In this document: one piece after another, positions 54,967 to 62,905 of the stretch
Layout of the letters: every line of letters starts with the position of its first letter
Numbering within the stretch: the stretch's first letter is position 1
Source: an uncultured Lysobacter sp.
GTDB taxonomy: Bacteria > Pseudomonadota > Gammaproteobacteria > Xanthomonadales > Xanthomonadaceae
DNA: 62,920 nucleotides
Reading direction: 5' to 3'
Assembly (NCBI GenBank): GCA_946480055.1
Contig: CAMLID010000015.1
Location: 1 to 62,920, forward strand
The notes under the pieces: generated by a model
Seen by the model: the letters and a program-made list of their open reading frames with translations, nothing else
Database searches by the model: none
What the model was told of the DNA's origin: nothing
Made by a program: the position numbers and the translations under genes

Positions 54967-55272
54967 ATGGGATGGGCAACGGCATACATCGCGAAACTCA
55001 AGAATGGCGAGGCCGTGTCGTTTCGTCCTCGTGGCGGATCGATGACGGGAAAGATCGAGTCGGGGCAGCTGTGCACCGTCGAGCCGATCGCGGACCTGTC
55101 GGGCTTGAGCGTCGGCGACATCGTTCTGTGCAAGGTGAACGGCAACGAGTACCTGCATCTCGTCAAAGCCATCCAGGGGCAGAGATTTCAGATCGGCAAC
55201 AATCGCGGCCTCATCAATGGCTGGGTGGGGCCGAACGCGATTTTCGGTCTGTGTGCCAAGGTCGAGGCGTGA
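54967..55272 (+). CDS. Small S24/S26 (LexA/signal-peptidase-like) fold protein
   Basis: 101 residues from the ATG at 54967; other starts at 54928 (ATG) and 54901 (GTG) are possible. The signature FRPRGGSMTGKIESGQ places a Ser in the SM motif of S24/S26 peptidases, and LHLVKAI supplies the candidate Lys. No DNA-binding or membrane part is present, so it is a free-standing catalytic-like domain. It begins a run of lower-GC plus-strand genes. Confidence 0.75.
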   Translation: MGWATAYIAKLKNGEAVSFRPRGGSMTGKIESGQLCTVEPIADLSGLSVGDIVLCKVNGNEYLHLVKAIQGQRFQIGNNRGLINGWVGPNAIFGLCAKVEA

Positions 55273-55285
55273 GCGCCAGGTGGCC

Positions 55286-55705
55286 ATGAAGAAGTTGCTC
55301 CTGACGATCGCGCTCGCTGCACTCGCCGGCTTGGTCCACGCCGAGGATCTCCGATCCGTTGCGGCAGACGAGTATCAAGCTTGTCTTAAGGAGTCCGAGC
55401 AGGCCCGGAAGGAATGCTCGTTCGGCGGATGCGGAAACATCCTGGGCGCCTGCTATGAGCGACAGATTGCTGTGTTCGAGAACGACAGTGTCCAAGTCGC
55501 GGAGCGCCTCAAGCAGGGCGCATGCGCCGAGTCGGCCGAAACGGTAAACGAGCAGTTCGCTGAGCTGGAACGTCGCTTGCTCAAGGTCGAGCAGTTCAAC
55601 GACACCTGGTCGGGCTTCGACCTTCGCGTCGAACTGGCGGCGGCGAAGAACAGGGCGCTAAGCTTGGCCGCGACGGAATGCGCCACGAGGGAGAAGGTTC
55701 CCTGA
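55286..55705 (+). CDS. Secreted hypothetical protein, Cys-rich helical (possibly LprI/DUF1311-like)
   Basis: 139 residues from the ATG at 55286; signal peptide 1-19 (VHAE). Six Cys in the mature part (YQACLKE, KECSFGGCGNILGAC, GACAES and TECATR give pairs), with a helical Glu-rich middle (NEQFAELERRLLKVEQF). The pattern is reminiscent of LprI-type lysozyme inhibitors, but the match is weak. 13 bp after the S24-like gene, likely the same transcript. Confidence 0.7.
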   Translation: MKKLLLTIALAALAGLVHAEDLRSVAADEYQACLKESEQARKECSFGGCGNILGACYERQIAVFENDSVQVAERLKQGACAESAETVNEQFAELERRLLKVEQFNDTWSGFDLRVELAAAKNRALSLAATECATREKVP

Positions 55706-55782
55706 TCGGGTCCTCATGGTTGGGCAGCTCGGCGGCGCACAACGTCGCCCGTCGACGCGGCCTGCTCTGACACAAGGTCTCT

Positions 55783-56145
55783 ATGGAATATCTAGCTGCA
55801 TTGGCGATTGCAATCGGAAGCTGGTTGTCCGTCCCGGGCGGCTCGTGGCAGCCGAGCGATCTGCAATTGGATGAGGCACGCTCGCAACTCATGCCTTACG
55901 TGTCGCGACAGGCCAGCCTGAGCGGGGAGACGCTCCCGAACTGGAGCGAGTATACCTTCCAATACCAGGGCCAGGAGTTGCGCGGCAAGCCGGTCATCTA
56001 CGTCAATGCCTTCTGCAGCGAGCCTCCGCCAACCGCCACCGGGGAAATGGTGTTCGTTCTTGATGGCGGTACGTGCTACTTCGATGCGTACTGGGATCCT
56101 GTCGAAAAGATCTACTTGAATGTTCTGTTCCACGGAAAGGCCTGA
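55783..56145 (+). CDS. Hypothetical protein
   Basis: 120 residues with AAGG before the ATG. A hydrophobic N-terminus (1-15) may be a signal peptide. The pattern GKPVIYVNAFC ... MVFVLDGGTCYFDAYWDPVEKIYLNVLFHG gives two conserved-looking Cys in a beta-rich domain. No family recognised. In the lower-GC island; 77 bp after its neighbour. Confidence 0.7.
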   Translation: MEYLAALAIAIGSWLSVPGGSWQPSDLQLDEARSQLMPYVSRQASLSGETLPNWSEYTFQYQGQELRGKPVIYVNAFCSEPPPTATGEMVFVLDGGTCYFDAYWDPVEKIYLNVLFHGKA

Positions 56146-56197
56146 TCGTATCCAGAAACTCATCCTGATCGAAACTCGGCCACCATTAGAAGTGTCT

Positions 56198-56809
56198 ATG
56201 AGACTTGTAGGACGAATCTCAGGCTGGAACGAAGACAGGGGTTATGGTTTCGTCGTGCCGCACAACGGCGGAGATCGCGCTTTCGTCCATGCGAAGGCAT
56301 TCCAGTTCGGGTCGCGTAGACCGGTTGATGGCGACCTCATCTCGTACTCGACTTCCAAAGACAGCCAAGGCCGCACGAACGCGGTAGACGTGCGATTCGC
56401 CGGCCAGAAAATTGAGGTGCGAAAGCCATCCAGGCCGATACCGAGATTGGCGATCGGTGCCGTCTTTCTGCTGGTGACCGTAATCGGAACCCTGTTCGGC
56501 ATCCTCCCTGCCGCGATCACGATCGGGTACATGCTTTTAAGCTGCTTGTCGTACATCATGTACAAGGCCGACAAGGCTGCCGCCGGCCGGGGCGCGCAAC
56601 GTACTCCAGAAAGCACCTTGCATTTCGTGGACCTGCTAGGCGGCTGGCCGGGCGCGCTCATCGCGCAGCAACAGTCGCGTCACAAGACCGTAAAGGCTTC
56701 GTTTCAATCGGTCTTCTGGTTCACCGTGTTCGCCAACCTGGTAGCGGTTGCCTGGCTGGCGCGCAGCGGCATCGCGCACTCGCTGACGGCTTCATTGCTC
56801 GGTGATTGA
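56198..56809 (+). CDS. Cold-shock domain plus DUF1294 membrane protein
   Basis: 203 residues from the ATG at 56198. A cold-shock domain fills residues 1-70, with the RNP1-like motif DRGYGFVVP. Two membrane segments (about 86-118) lead into DUF1294 with KADKAAA and FVDLLGGWPGALIAQQ, then a last helix near 175-195. This fusion is widespread in proteobacteria; its role is unknown, presumably a nucleic-acid-binding domain anchored at the inner membrane. Confidence 0.88.
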   Translation: MRLVGRISGWNEDRGYGFVVPHNGGDRAFVHAKAFQFGSRRPVDGDLISYSTSKDSQGRTNAVDVRFAGQKIEVRKPSRPIPRLAIGAVFLLVTVIGTLFGILPAAITIGYMLLSCLSYIMYKADKAAAGRGAQRTPESTLHFVDLLGGWPGALIAQQQSRHKTVKASFQSVFWFTVFANLVAVAWLARSGIAHSLTASLLGD

Positions 56810-56830
56810 AGTGGCCTGATACGGTGCCGG

Positions 56831-56864
56831 CTTTGGGGTAGGAGCGACGTAAGTCGCGACCGCG
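56831..56864 (+). repeat. Single REP palindrome, GTAG type
   Basis: CTTTGGGGTAGGAGCGACGT followed by AAGTCGCGACCGCG. Stem GCGAC/GTCGC instead of GCGGC/GCCGC: paired changes that keep the hairpin. Confidence 0.75.
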
Positions 56865-56935
56865 CTGCTTCGGAAGCGACCATCTGCTGCATCCATGCGT
56901 TACCCAGCGAACACCAATCGATTACAGAGGGTTCT

Positions 56936-57277
56936 ATGCCTATACACGATCCGCAAGAGCTCGAGCCGCAACTGATCGCGAGAGCCCATGCAGGCGATAT
57001 CGACGGCATGGTCGCGCTGTTCGAGCCCGATGCCGTCCTCGCCATGGGCGGCGGCCGATTCGCGCGCGGCAGAGCGCAGATACACGAGTTCTACACCAAC
57101 CTGCTGGCCAGCGGTTTCGTGTTTCACGCCGGGGAGCCGTACCCTGCAATCTTGAACGGCGACTTGGCGCTGACCTCAAGCCGCTACCCCAACGGCACCC
57201 TCAGCTCGGAGGTTGCCCGGCGACAGGCGGATGGAACCTGGCTTTGGGTCATCGATTACCCGACCATCGGCGAGTAG
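56936..57277 (+). CDS. Nuclear transport factor 2-like (SnoaL/DUF4440-type) protein
   Basis: 113 residues; GAGGG lies before the ATG. The N-terminal helix LEPQLIARAHAGDIDGMVALFEPDAVL is typical of the NTF2-like cone fold, followed by GRAQIHEFYTNLL and the closing WLWVIDYPT. May bind a small hydrophobic ligand; no catalytic set is obvious. Confidence 0.8.
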   Translation: MPIHDPQELEPQLIARAHAGDIDGMVALFEPDAVLAMGGGRFARGRAQIHEFYTNLLASGFVFHAGEPYPAILNGDLALTSSRYPNGTLSSEVARRQADGTWLWVIDYPTIGE

Positions 57278-57356
57278 GTGTAGCCCGGCAATCGGTTCAA
57301 CCCAAGCCGCTTTGCGATGCGGCTCGGTTCTAGTGCAGGTCCACTTAGGATATTCA

Positions 57357-57770
57357 GTGATAGCTACGATTCTGATGGTCGCCAGCGCAGCGGTGCTTCT
57401 TACGCTCGGCACGTTGCACCTGGTGCTGACCTTCGTCGGGCCCAAGCTCAGGCCGCGCGATCCCGCGCTGCAGGCGCGCATGAGCGAGGTTTCTCCGGGC
57501 ATTACCAAAGCAGCGTCGATGTGGGACTTCTGGATGGGGTTCAACATCAGCCACAGCATAGCCGCGATGCTCTTCGGCCTGATATACGGCTACCTGGCCG
57601 TGGCCCACGGCGGCCTGCTGTTCTCGTCGCCGTATTTGCTGGTGGTGGGTTTCCTGACGCTCGGTGGGCTATTCGTGACGGGCAAGGTTTATTGGTTCAG
57701 CGGTCCGCTGATCGGTATCGGCATCTCGTTGACGTGCTACGTGGCCAGCATCATTGCGGCGTTGATCTGA
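57357..57770 (+). CDS. Small four-helix membrane protein (LIC_13387-like family, tentative)
   Basis: 137 residues from a GTG at 57357 with AGGA eight bases upstream; an internal ATG at 57372 is the alternative. Four hydrophobic helices and the pattern GTLHLVLTFVGPKLRPRD ... MWDFWMGFNISHSIAAMLFG. The conserved-looking His in TLHL and SHS could lie in the membrane. Function unknown. Confidence 0.72.
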   Translation: MIATILMVASAAVLLTLGTLHLVLTFVGPKLRPRDPALQARMSEVSPGITKAASMWDFWMGFNISHSIAAMLFGLIYGYLAVAHGGLLFSSPYLLVVGFLTLGGLFVTGKVYWFSGPLIGIGISLTCYVASIIAALI

Positions 57771-57850
57771 TGTCGTGCGAGCGGAAGCTCCTCCGCGGCG
57801 CGGCCAGCGTCAAACTCTAGGCGCAACATCCCATACTCAGCGAGGCGACG

Positions 57851-58231
57851 ATGAACCTGCCATCCACGGCTGCGGTGATGTTCGTAGACAAGATCGAACG
57901 GATGTCCGCGTTTTACCAGGGCGTCGCCGCGATGGCGGTCGTTCACGCGGACGACGAGCATGTGGTTCTTGAGGCCGCCGGATTCCAGCTGATCGTCCAT
58001 GCCATTCCGTACTCCGACGCTACCGAGACGACCTCGTATCCACTCCGCGAAGACGGCTGCATCAAGCTGTGCCTGCCGGTCGCAAGCATCGATGCCGCAC
58101 GTCCGATAGCCGCGGGTCTTGGCGGCGAGTTGTGGCCACCAGAGAGGGAGTGGCAAGCGCGCGGCGTTCGGGTATGCGACGGCCGCGACCCCGAGGGCAA
58201 CGTGTTCCAGTTGCGGCAGAATGCGCCTTAG
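57851..58231 (+). CDS. VOC-superfamily (glyoxalase/dioxygenase-fold) protein
   Basis: 126 residues with GAGG before the ATG. VOC features: AVMFVDKIERMSAFYQ at the N-terminus, and the C-terminal VRVCDGRDPEGNVFQLRQ with the usual Glu replaced by Gln (FQL). One fold unit, so it would act as a dimer. Substrate unknown; a second, different VOC gene follows 60 bp later. Confidence 0.82.
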   Translation: MNLPSTAAVMFVDKIERMSAFYQGVAAMAVVHADDEHVVLEAAGFQLIVHAIPYSDATETTSYPLREDGCIKLCLPVASIDAARPIAAGLGGELWPPEREWQARGVRVCDGRDPEGNVFQLRQNAP

Positions 58232-58291
58232 CGATTCACTTAATCAGAGCCCGCTGCACGGCTCGGCCGTGCTGGACCTCAGGCCTCTCGC

Positions 58292-58669
58292 ATGCTGCAT
58301 CACATCTCTTTTGCCGTCGCCGATCTGCATAAGGCCGGTGCCTTCTATGACGCCGCGCTCGGCGCCCTGGGCTACCGACGTGTGTTTGAAGACGACACCG
58401 CCATCGGGTACGGGCTCGTGGACGGAGAAGACCAGTTCTGTCTCAAGCTTCGGCCCAACTCGGCGGCGCCTGGGTCCGGGTTTCATCTGGCGTTCGCTGC
58501 TCCGTCGCGTGCGGCGGTCGACCGGTTCCATGCGCAGGCCTTGGCGGTCGCTGGAACCGACAACGGCAAGCCTGGTCTACGCCCTGACTATGGCCCTCAC
58601 TACTACGCAGCGTTTCTGATCGATCCCGACGGCCACCCTATCGAGGCGGTCATCAACGGGCCGGTCTAG
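58292..58669 (+). CDS. VOC-superfamily protein (glyoxalase-like)
   Basis: 125 residues. Opening LHHISFAVADLHKAGAFYD with metal-ligand His, HLAFAAPSRAAVDRFH in the middle and FLIDPDGHPIEAVIN at the end with the metal-ligand Glu, so the metal site appears complete, unlike in the preceding VOC protein. Resembles the lactoylglutathione-lyase-related group. Last gene of the small-gene island before the REP repeats. Confidence 0.87.
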   Translation: MLHHISFAVADLHKAGAFYDAALGALGYRRVFEDDTAIGYGLVDGEDQFCLKLRPNSAAPGSGFHLAFAAPSRAAVDRFHAQALAVAGTDNGKPGLRPDYGPHYYAAFLIDPDGHPIEAVINGPV

Positions 58670-58703
58670 GCCGGTTTCGGCGCCAGGGGCGACCCACGCC
58701 GCA

Positions 58704-58821
58704 GTAGGATGCGGTGAGCATAGCGAACGCGCATCGCGCGTCATTCCGGCAATGCCCACGGCTGACCGGCGTCGCGTGTTCGGATGCAATGTCGTTCGGT
58801 GCGGTTATTACCGCACCCTAC
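58704..58821. repeat. Inverted REP pair of the second family
   Basis: Left arm: GTAG (58704) plus GATGCG...CGCATC. Right arm: GGTGCGGT-TATT-ACCGCACC then CTAC (58798-58821), the reverse complement of a GTAG-headed unit as at 35803-35826. It fills most of the 239-bp gap 58670-58908 between convergent genes. Confidence 0.75.
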
Positions 58822-58908
58822 GCAGGAACGAGTGCTCGGCGCAGAGCGTAGTTGCAAAGCACCGCCAGCGCAGCGAACCGCATCGCGGCCCGCTGCACCG
58901 ATAGCCGC

Positions 58909-60231
58909 TTACCGCCCCGACTGCGCCGGATACGCGCGCGGCAAACCGTTCTCGGGACGCATATAACGATCGCGCAGTTCGGTCTGGCGGCTGCGCATTT
59001 CGATCGCGCGGCCGTTCATCCATACCTGCAGGGCGACGCTGCTGACCTCGAGCGGGTCGCCGCTCCACAGCACCACGTCGGCGCGGCGGCCCGGCGCGAT
59101 CGTGCCGACTTCGCCCGCGACGCCGAGCGCTTCGGCGGGCACGCGGGTGAGGCCGGCCAGGCCGTCGTCCCAGGGAAGACCGGCGGCGACCGCATTGCCG
59201 GCGAGCTGGCGGACCTTGCGCGCGTTGTGCGAGGCGTCGCCGCTCTGGCTGAAGCCGACCGCGACGCCCGCTGCACGAAGACGCGCGGCGTTTTCCATGG
59301 TCGCACCGATCTGGTCGAAGTCGCCGGGCAGGTTGGCGAGCGGGTCGACGAACACCGGCACCTTGGCCGCGGCCAGCTGCGGCGCGAGCTTCCAGGCTTC
59401 GGCGCCGCCGGCGATGGCGATGCGCACGCCGTGGCGCGCCGACCAGCGCAGCAACTGACGGATGTCGGCGGCGCGGTCCACGCCGACCATCACCCGCCCG
59501 CCACCGCCGAGGTAGCGCGCCAGCGTCGTGCGCCCGGCCGGAGTCAGCAGCGCGACGTTGGCGTCGGGGCCGATGCGGCCGCGCGCTTCGGCGATCAGCT
59601 GGTCGAGGATCATCCACTGCGCCGCCCGCGAATTGCCGCTGAGGCCGGCGGCGTCGCCGCCGAGCTTCACGAACAGCACACGCGCGCCGATCGGGTCTGG
59701 GCCGCCATCCAGGCGCACCACACCGCCCTGGCCGGCCACGATCGAACCGCCGGTCGCGGTGCCCGCGCCGAGCAGGGTCCAGCCGATGCCTTCGATGCGG
59801 GTCACCGGGATCAGCACCGACTCCGGGTTGTAGGCCAGGGTCACGTCGAACTCCGGCCGCACCGTCATTTCCTTGGTCTCGGCGCCAAGCGCCACGGTGC
59901 GGTCGACGGTCGATTTCTCGCCGGAGACTTCCTCCAGGCCGATCTCGGTGATGCCGCCGAACAGGGTCGGCGTCAGCGGCCGGCCCTCGGCTTCGATCAC
60001 CTGGGTCCCGGCCGGCGCGGCCAGGCCCTTGCCGATCGCGCGCACTTGGCCGTTGCCGATCAGCACGTCGGCGCCCTGCAACGTGCCTTGCGCGGTGGCG
60101 GTGTGGACGGTGGCATTGCGGATCAGCACGTTCTGGGCGAAGGCGACGCCGTGCAAGGCGAACGCACAGGCGACGAACAGCGCGGCGCAACGACGCGTCA
60201 GGCCGCGACGCGCGGCGTTGGCGCGGCTCAC
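58909..60231 (-). CDS. Secreted amidohydrolase-family protein lacking metal ligands
   Basis: 440 residues from a GTG at 60231 overlapping the upstream stop as GTGA. Signal peptide to about residue 32 (VAFAQ). The fold is that of imidazolonepropionase-like amidohydrolases (TATAQGTLQGADVLIGNGQVRAI; TIAPGRRADVVLWSGDPLE), but where HxH should be it reads TPTLFGGITEIGLEE, and no downstream metal His or Asp set is recognised. Probably catalytically inactive or changed. Partner of the intact gene upstream. Confidence 0.85.
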   Translation of the reverse strand: MSRANAARRGLTRRCAALFVACAFALHGVAFAQNVLIRNATVHTATAQGTLQGADVLIGNGQVRAIGKGLAAPAGTQVIEAEGRPLTPTLFGGITEIGLEEVSGEKSTVDRTVALGAETKEMTVRPEFDVTLAYNPESVLIPVTRIEGIGWTLLGAGTATGGSIVAGQGGVVRLDGGPDPIGARVLFVKLGGDAAGLSGNSRAAQWMILDQLIAEARGRIGPDANVALLTPAGRTTLARYLGGGGRVMVGVDRAADIRQLLRWSARHGVRIAIAGGAEAWKLAPQLAAAKVPVFVDPLANLPGDFDQIGATMENAARLRAAGVAVGFSQSGDASHNARKVRQLAGNAVAAGLPWDDGLAGLTRVPAEALGVAGEVGTIAPGRRADVVLWSGDPLEVSSVALQVWMNGRAIEMRSRQTELRDRYMRPENGLPRAYPAQSGR

Positions 60232-61691
60232 GGCGCACCTCCGGCGGCGCGTGCGCCCTGGCCGAGCAGGAAGTCCGAAGTCGGCTGGCGATTGCGGTCG
60301 TTGCGGTCGTAGATGCGCGCGCCGTCGACGTAGACCTGTTCGGCCTTGGCGTAGACGCTGAAGGGATTGCCGTTCCAGACCACCACGTCGGCCATCTTGC
60401 CGGCCTCCAGGGTGCCGGTCTTGTCGAGCACGCCCAGCGACTTGGCGGCGTTCTGGGTCAGCCAGCGGATCGCGCGTTCGGGCGGGATGTCGATGCCGAC
60501 GAGCTTGGCGTGCGCCATCACCTTGGCCGCTTCCTGATTGAGCCGCTGGATGCCTTCCTGCGAATCCGAATGCACGATCGCGCAGCTGTTCTGCGGACGG
60601 TCGACCAGGGCGATGTTTTCCTGGATGCCGTCGAAGGCTTCCATCTTGAAGCCCCACCAGTCGGCCCACAGCGCACCGCAGACGCCTTCGGCCGCGAGGC
60701 GGTCGGCAAGCTTGTACGCTTCCACGCCGTGGTGGAACGCGGCGACCTTGAAGCCGAATTCCTTGGCCAGGTCGAGCATGGTCGCCATCTCGTCGGCGCG
60801 GTAGCAGTGGATGTGGACCAGGATGTCGCCCTTGATCGCGCCGGCCAGGGTGTCGAGCTTGAGATCGCGCTTGCCGCCGGCGTCCTTGTCGCTGTCGGCC
60901 GCGGCGCCATTGCCGTTGCCGTTGGACGAGCTCTGCCACCAGCTGCGCTTCTTCTTGGGCTGCTCGGCCTTGGGCGTGTTCTTGCGCACGTATTCGCTGG
61001 CGTCGATGAAGGCCGCGCGGTAGCCGGCGACGTTGCCCATGCGCGTGCCCGGCGAGGTGTTGCGGCCGCCGTAGACGCGCTTGGGATTCTCGCCGCAGGC
61101 CATCTTCAGGCCCCAGGGCGCGCCCGGGAACTTCATCGCCTGGTAGGTGGTGGCCGGCACGTTCTTGAGGGTGACGCCGCGGCCGCCGATCAGGTTGGCC
61201 GAGCCGGGCAGCACCTGCATCGTGGTGATGCCGCCGGCCATGGCCGCGGCGAAGCCCGGATCCTGCGGCCAGACCGAATGCTCGGCCCAGACGTTGGGGG
61301 TGACCGGGCTGGTCATCTCGTTGCCGTCGCCGTGGGCGCTGACGCCGGGGCTGGAATACACGCCCAGGTGCGAGTGCACGTCGATCAGACCGGGAGTGAT
61401 CCATTTGCCGCGTGCGTCGACGCGGGCGGCGTCGGCCGGCGCGTCCAGGCCGGTGCCGACCGCGACCACCTTGCCGCCCTGCATCAGCACGTCGGCGTCG
61501 TCCAGGCGCTGGCCGGTGCCGGTCAGCACGGTCGCGTGCTGCAGCAGCACCGGGCCCGAGGCGATCGGTTGGTAAGTGCTGGGATACGGGTCCTGGGTGT
61601 AACGCGAGCCGGTCGCCGGTGCGGGCGGGGCCGCGTGCGCGGCGCCGACCAGCAGTGCCAGGCCGCAGCCGGCCAGCAAGGGTCGAAGCAT
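60228..61691 (-). CDS. Secreted amidohydrolase (imidazolonepropionase-like)
   Basis: 487 residues from the ATG at 61691; signal peptide to about residue 20 (AHAA). Metal site GLIDVHSHLG near 100, HIHCYRADE near 290 and the FHHGVEAYK block following; the closing GTLEAGKMADVVVWNGNP is typical of the superfamily. A low-complexity insert rich in Ser, Asn and Gly (about 247-270) lies in the middle. Probably hydrolyses an amide or lactam in the periplasm. Coupled to the metal-less paralogue. Confidence 0.9.
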   Translation of the reverse strand: MLRPLLAGCGLALLVGAAHAAPPAPATGSRYTQDPYPSTYQPIASGPVLLQHATVLTGTGQRLDDADVLMQGGKVVAVGTGLDAPADAARVDARGKWITPGLIDVHSHLGVYSSPGVSAHGDGNEMTSPVTPNVWAEHSVWPQDPGFAAAMAGGITTMQVLPGSANLIGGRGVTLKNVPATTYQAMKFPGAPWGLKMACGENPKRVYGGRNTSPGTRMGNVAGYRAAFIDASEYVRKNTPKAEQPKKKRSWWQSSSNGNGNGAAADSDKDAGGKRDLKLDTLAGAIKGDILVHIHCYRADEMATMLDLAKEFGFKVAAFHHGVEAYKLADRLAAEGVCGALWADWWGFKMEAFDGIQENIALVDRPQNSCAIVHSDSQEGIQRLNQEAAKVMAHAKLVGIDIPPERAIRWLTQNAAKSLGVLDKTGTLEAGKMADVVVWNGNPFSVYAKAEQVYVDGARIYDRNDRNRQPTSDFLLGQGARAAGGAP

Positions 61692-61821
61692 GGTGGTTTT
61701 CCCCAAAGAGACGGCAAGGACAGCCCCGAACCCTAGCCGGCGCCCCCGGTGCCGCCAACCCTGACGATAGTCATGGGCGGTGCCACAATAGGCACACAAC
61801 AACTAGAAAAGGCTACCGACC

Positions 61822-62598
61822 GTGAAAGATAAAGAACAGATCGTCGAGAACTGGCTGCCGCGCTACACCGGCGTGCCCCTGGACCAGTTCGGCCAGCACG
61901 TCCTGCTGACCAATTTCGGCGGTTACCTGCACACCTTCGCCCGCCTCACCGGCGCCGAAGTGGTCGGCCTGGACAAGCCGATGCCCAGCGCCACGGCCGA
62001 CGGCATCACCATGATCAACTTCGGCATGGGCAGCCCGAACGCGGCGACCATGATGGACCTGCTGTCGGCGATCATGCCGCAGGCGGTGCTGTTCCTGGGC
62101 AAGTGCGGCGGCCTCAAGCGCAAGAACGAACTCGGCGACCTGGTGCTGCCGATCGCCGCGATCCGCGGCGAGGGCACTTCCAACGACTACCTGCTGCCGG
62201 AGGTCCCGGCGTTGCCGGCGTTCGCGCTGCAGCGCGCGGTCTCGACCATGATCCGCGACCTCGGCCACGACTACTGGACCGGCACCGTCTACACCACCAA
62301 CCGCCGGGTCTGGGAGCACGACGAGGCCTTCAAGGAACGTCTGCGCGCGATGCGCTGCATGGCGATCGACATGGAAACGGCGACGATCTTCGCCGCGGGC
62401 TTCGCCAACCGGATTCCGTGCGGCGCGCTGCTGCTGGTGTCGGATCAGCCGATGATTCCGGAAGGCGTGAAAACCGAAGCCTCGGACGCCAAGGTCAGCG
62501 CGGAGTACGTGGACAACCACATCAACGTCGGCATCGAAGCGCTGAAGTTGATCCGGCGCCATGGCAAGTCGGTGCGGCATCTGCGCTTCGACGAGTAG
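61822..62598 (+). CDS. AMP nucleosidase, short form
   Basis: 258 residues from a GTG with AAGG upstream. Nucleoside phosphorylase-like fold: FGMGSPNAATMMDLL, FLGKCGGLKRKNELGDLVLP (phosphate-sugar site), MAIDMETATIFAAGF, and LLVSDQPM with the catalytic Asp. It splits AMP to adenine and ribose-5-phosphate. The E. coli enzyme has a large N-terminal regulatory domain that is absent here. Divergent from the amidohydrolase pair. Confidence 0.9.
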   Translation: MKDKEQIVENWLPRYTGVPLDQFGQHVLLTNFGGYLHTFARLTGAEVVGLDKPMPSATADGITMINFGMGSPNAATMMDLLSAIMPQAVLFLGKCGGLKRKNELGDLVLPIAAIRGEGTSNDYLLPEVPALPAFALQRAVSTMIRDLGHDYWTGTVYTTNRRVWEHDEAFKERLRAMRCMAIDMETATIFAAGFANRIPCGALLLVSDQPMIPEGVKTEASDAKVSAEYVDNHINVGIEALKLIRRHGKSVRHLRFDE

Positions 62599-62642
62599 TT
62601 TTAGCCGGCTGGGTTAGGAAGGTTCGCTCCTGCTCCGCTCTG

Positions 62643-62905
62643 CTTTGGGGTAGGAGCGGCATAAGCCGCGACCGCGAACTCCGCCTGCCGGTGGCAGTCC
62701 CGCTTTGGCCCGCCCCTGCTTTCTGTGGGAGCGGTGTAAGCCGCGATTGCCAACCCCTCGGTCGCTCCTGCCTCGCTCTCGCTTTGGGGTAGGAGCGGCG
62801 CAAGCCGCGACCGCGAACTCCGTCTGCCGGCGGAGGTTGCGCTTCGGGTCAGCCTCTGCCTCCTACCTTCTGTGGGAGCGGCCTAAGCCGCGATCGCGAA
62901 TCCCT
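62643..62905 (+). repeat. Alternating array of four REP palindromes
   Basis: Four same-direction units start near 62643 (GTAG type), 62720 (TGGG type), 62782 (GTAG type) and 62868 (TGGG type), each with GCGGC...GCCGC. Like types recur every 139-148 bp with similar spacers, so a two-unit block has been duplicated. The tail of the window, 62599-62920, holds only this array. Confidence 0.85.

Noticed and set aside
62643..62905. Regularly spaced repeats considered as a CRISPR array
   Set aside because: Units are self-complementary, imperfect, of two alternating types, have unequal and similar spacers, and no cas genes are near; they are REP elements.
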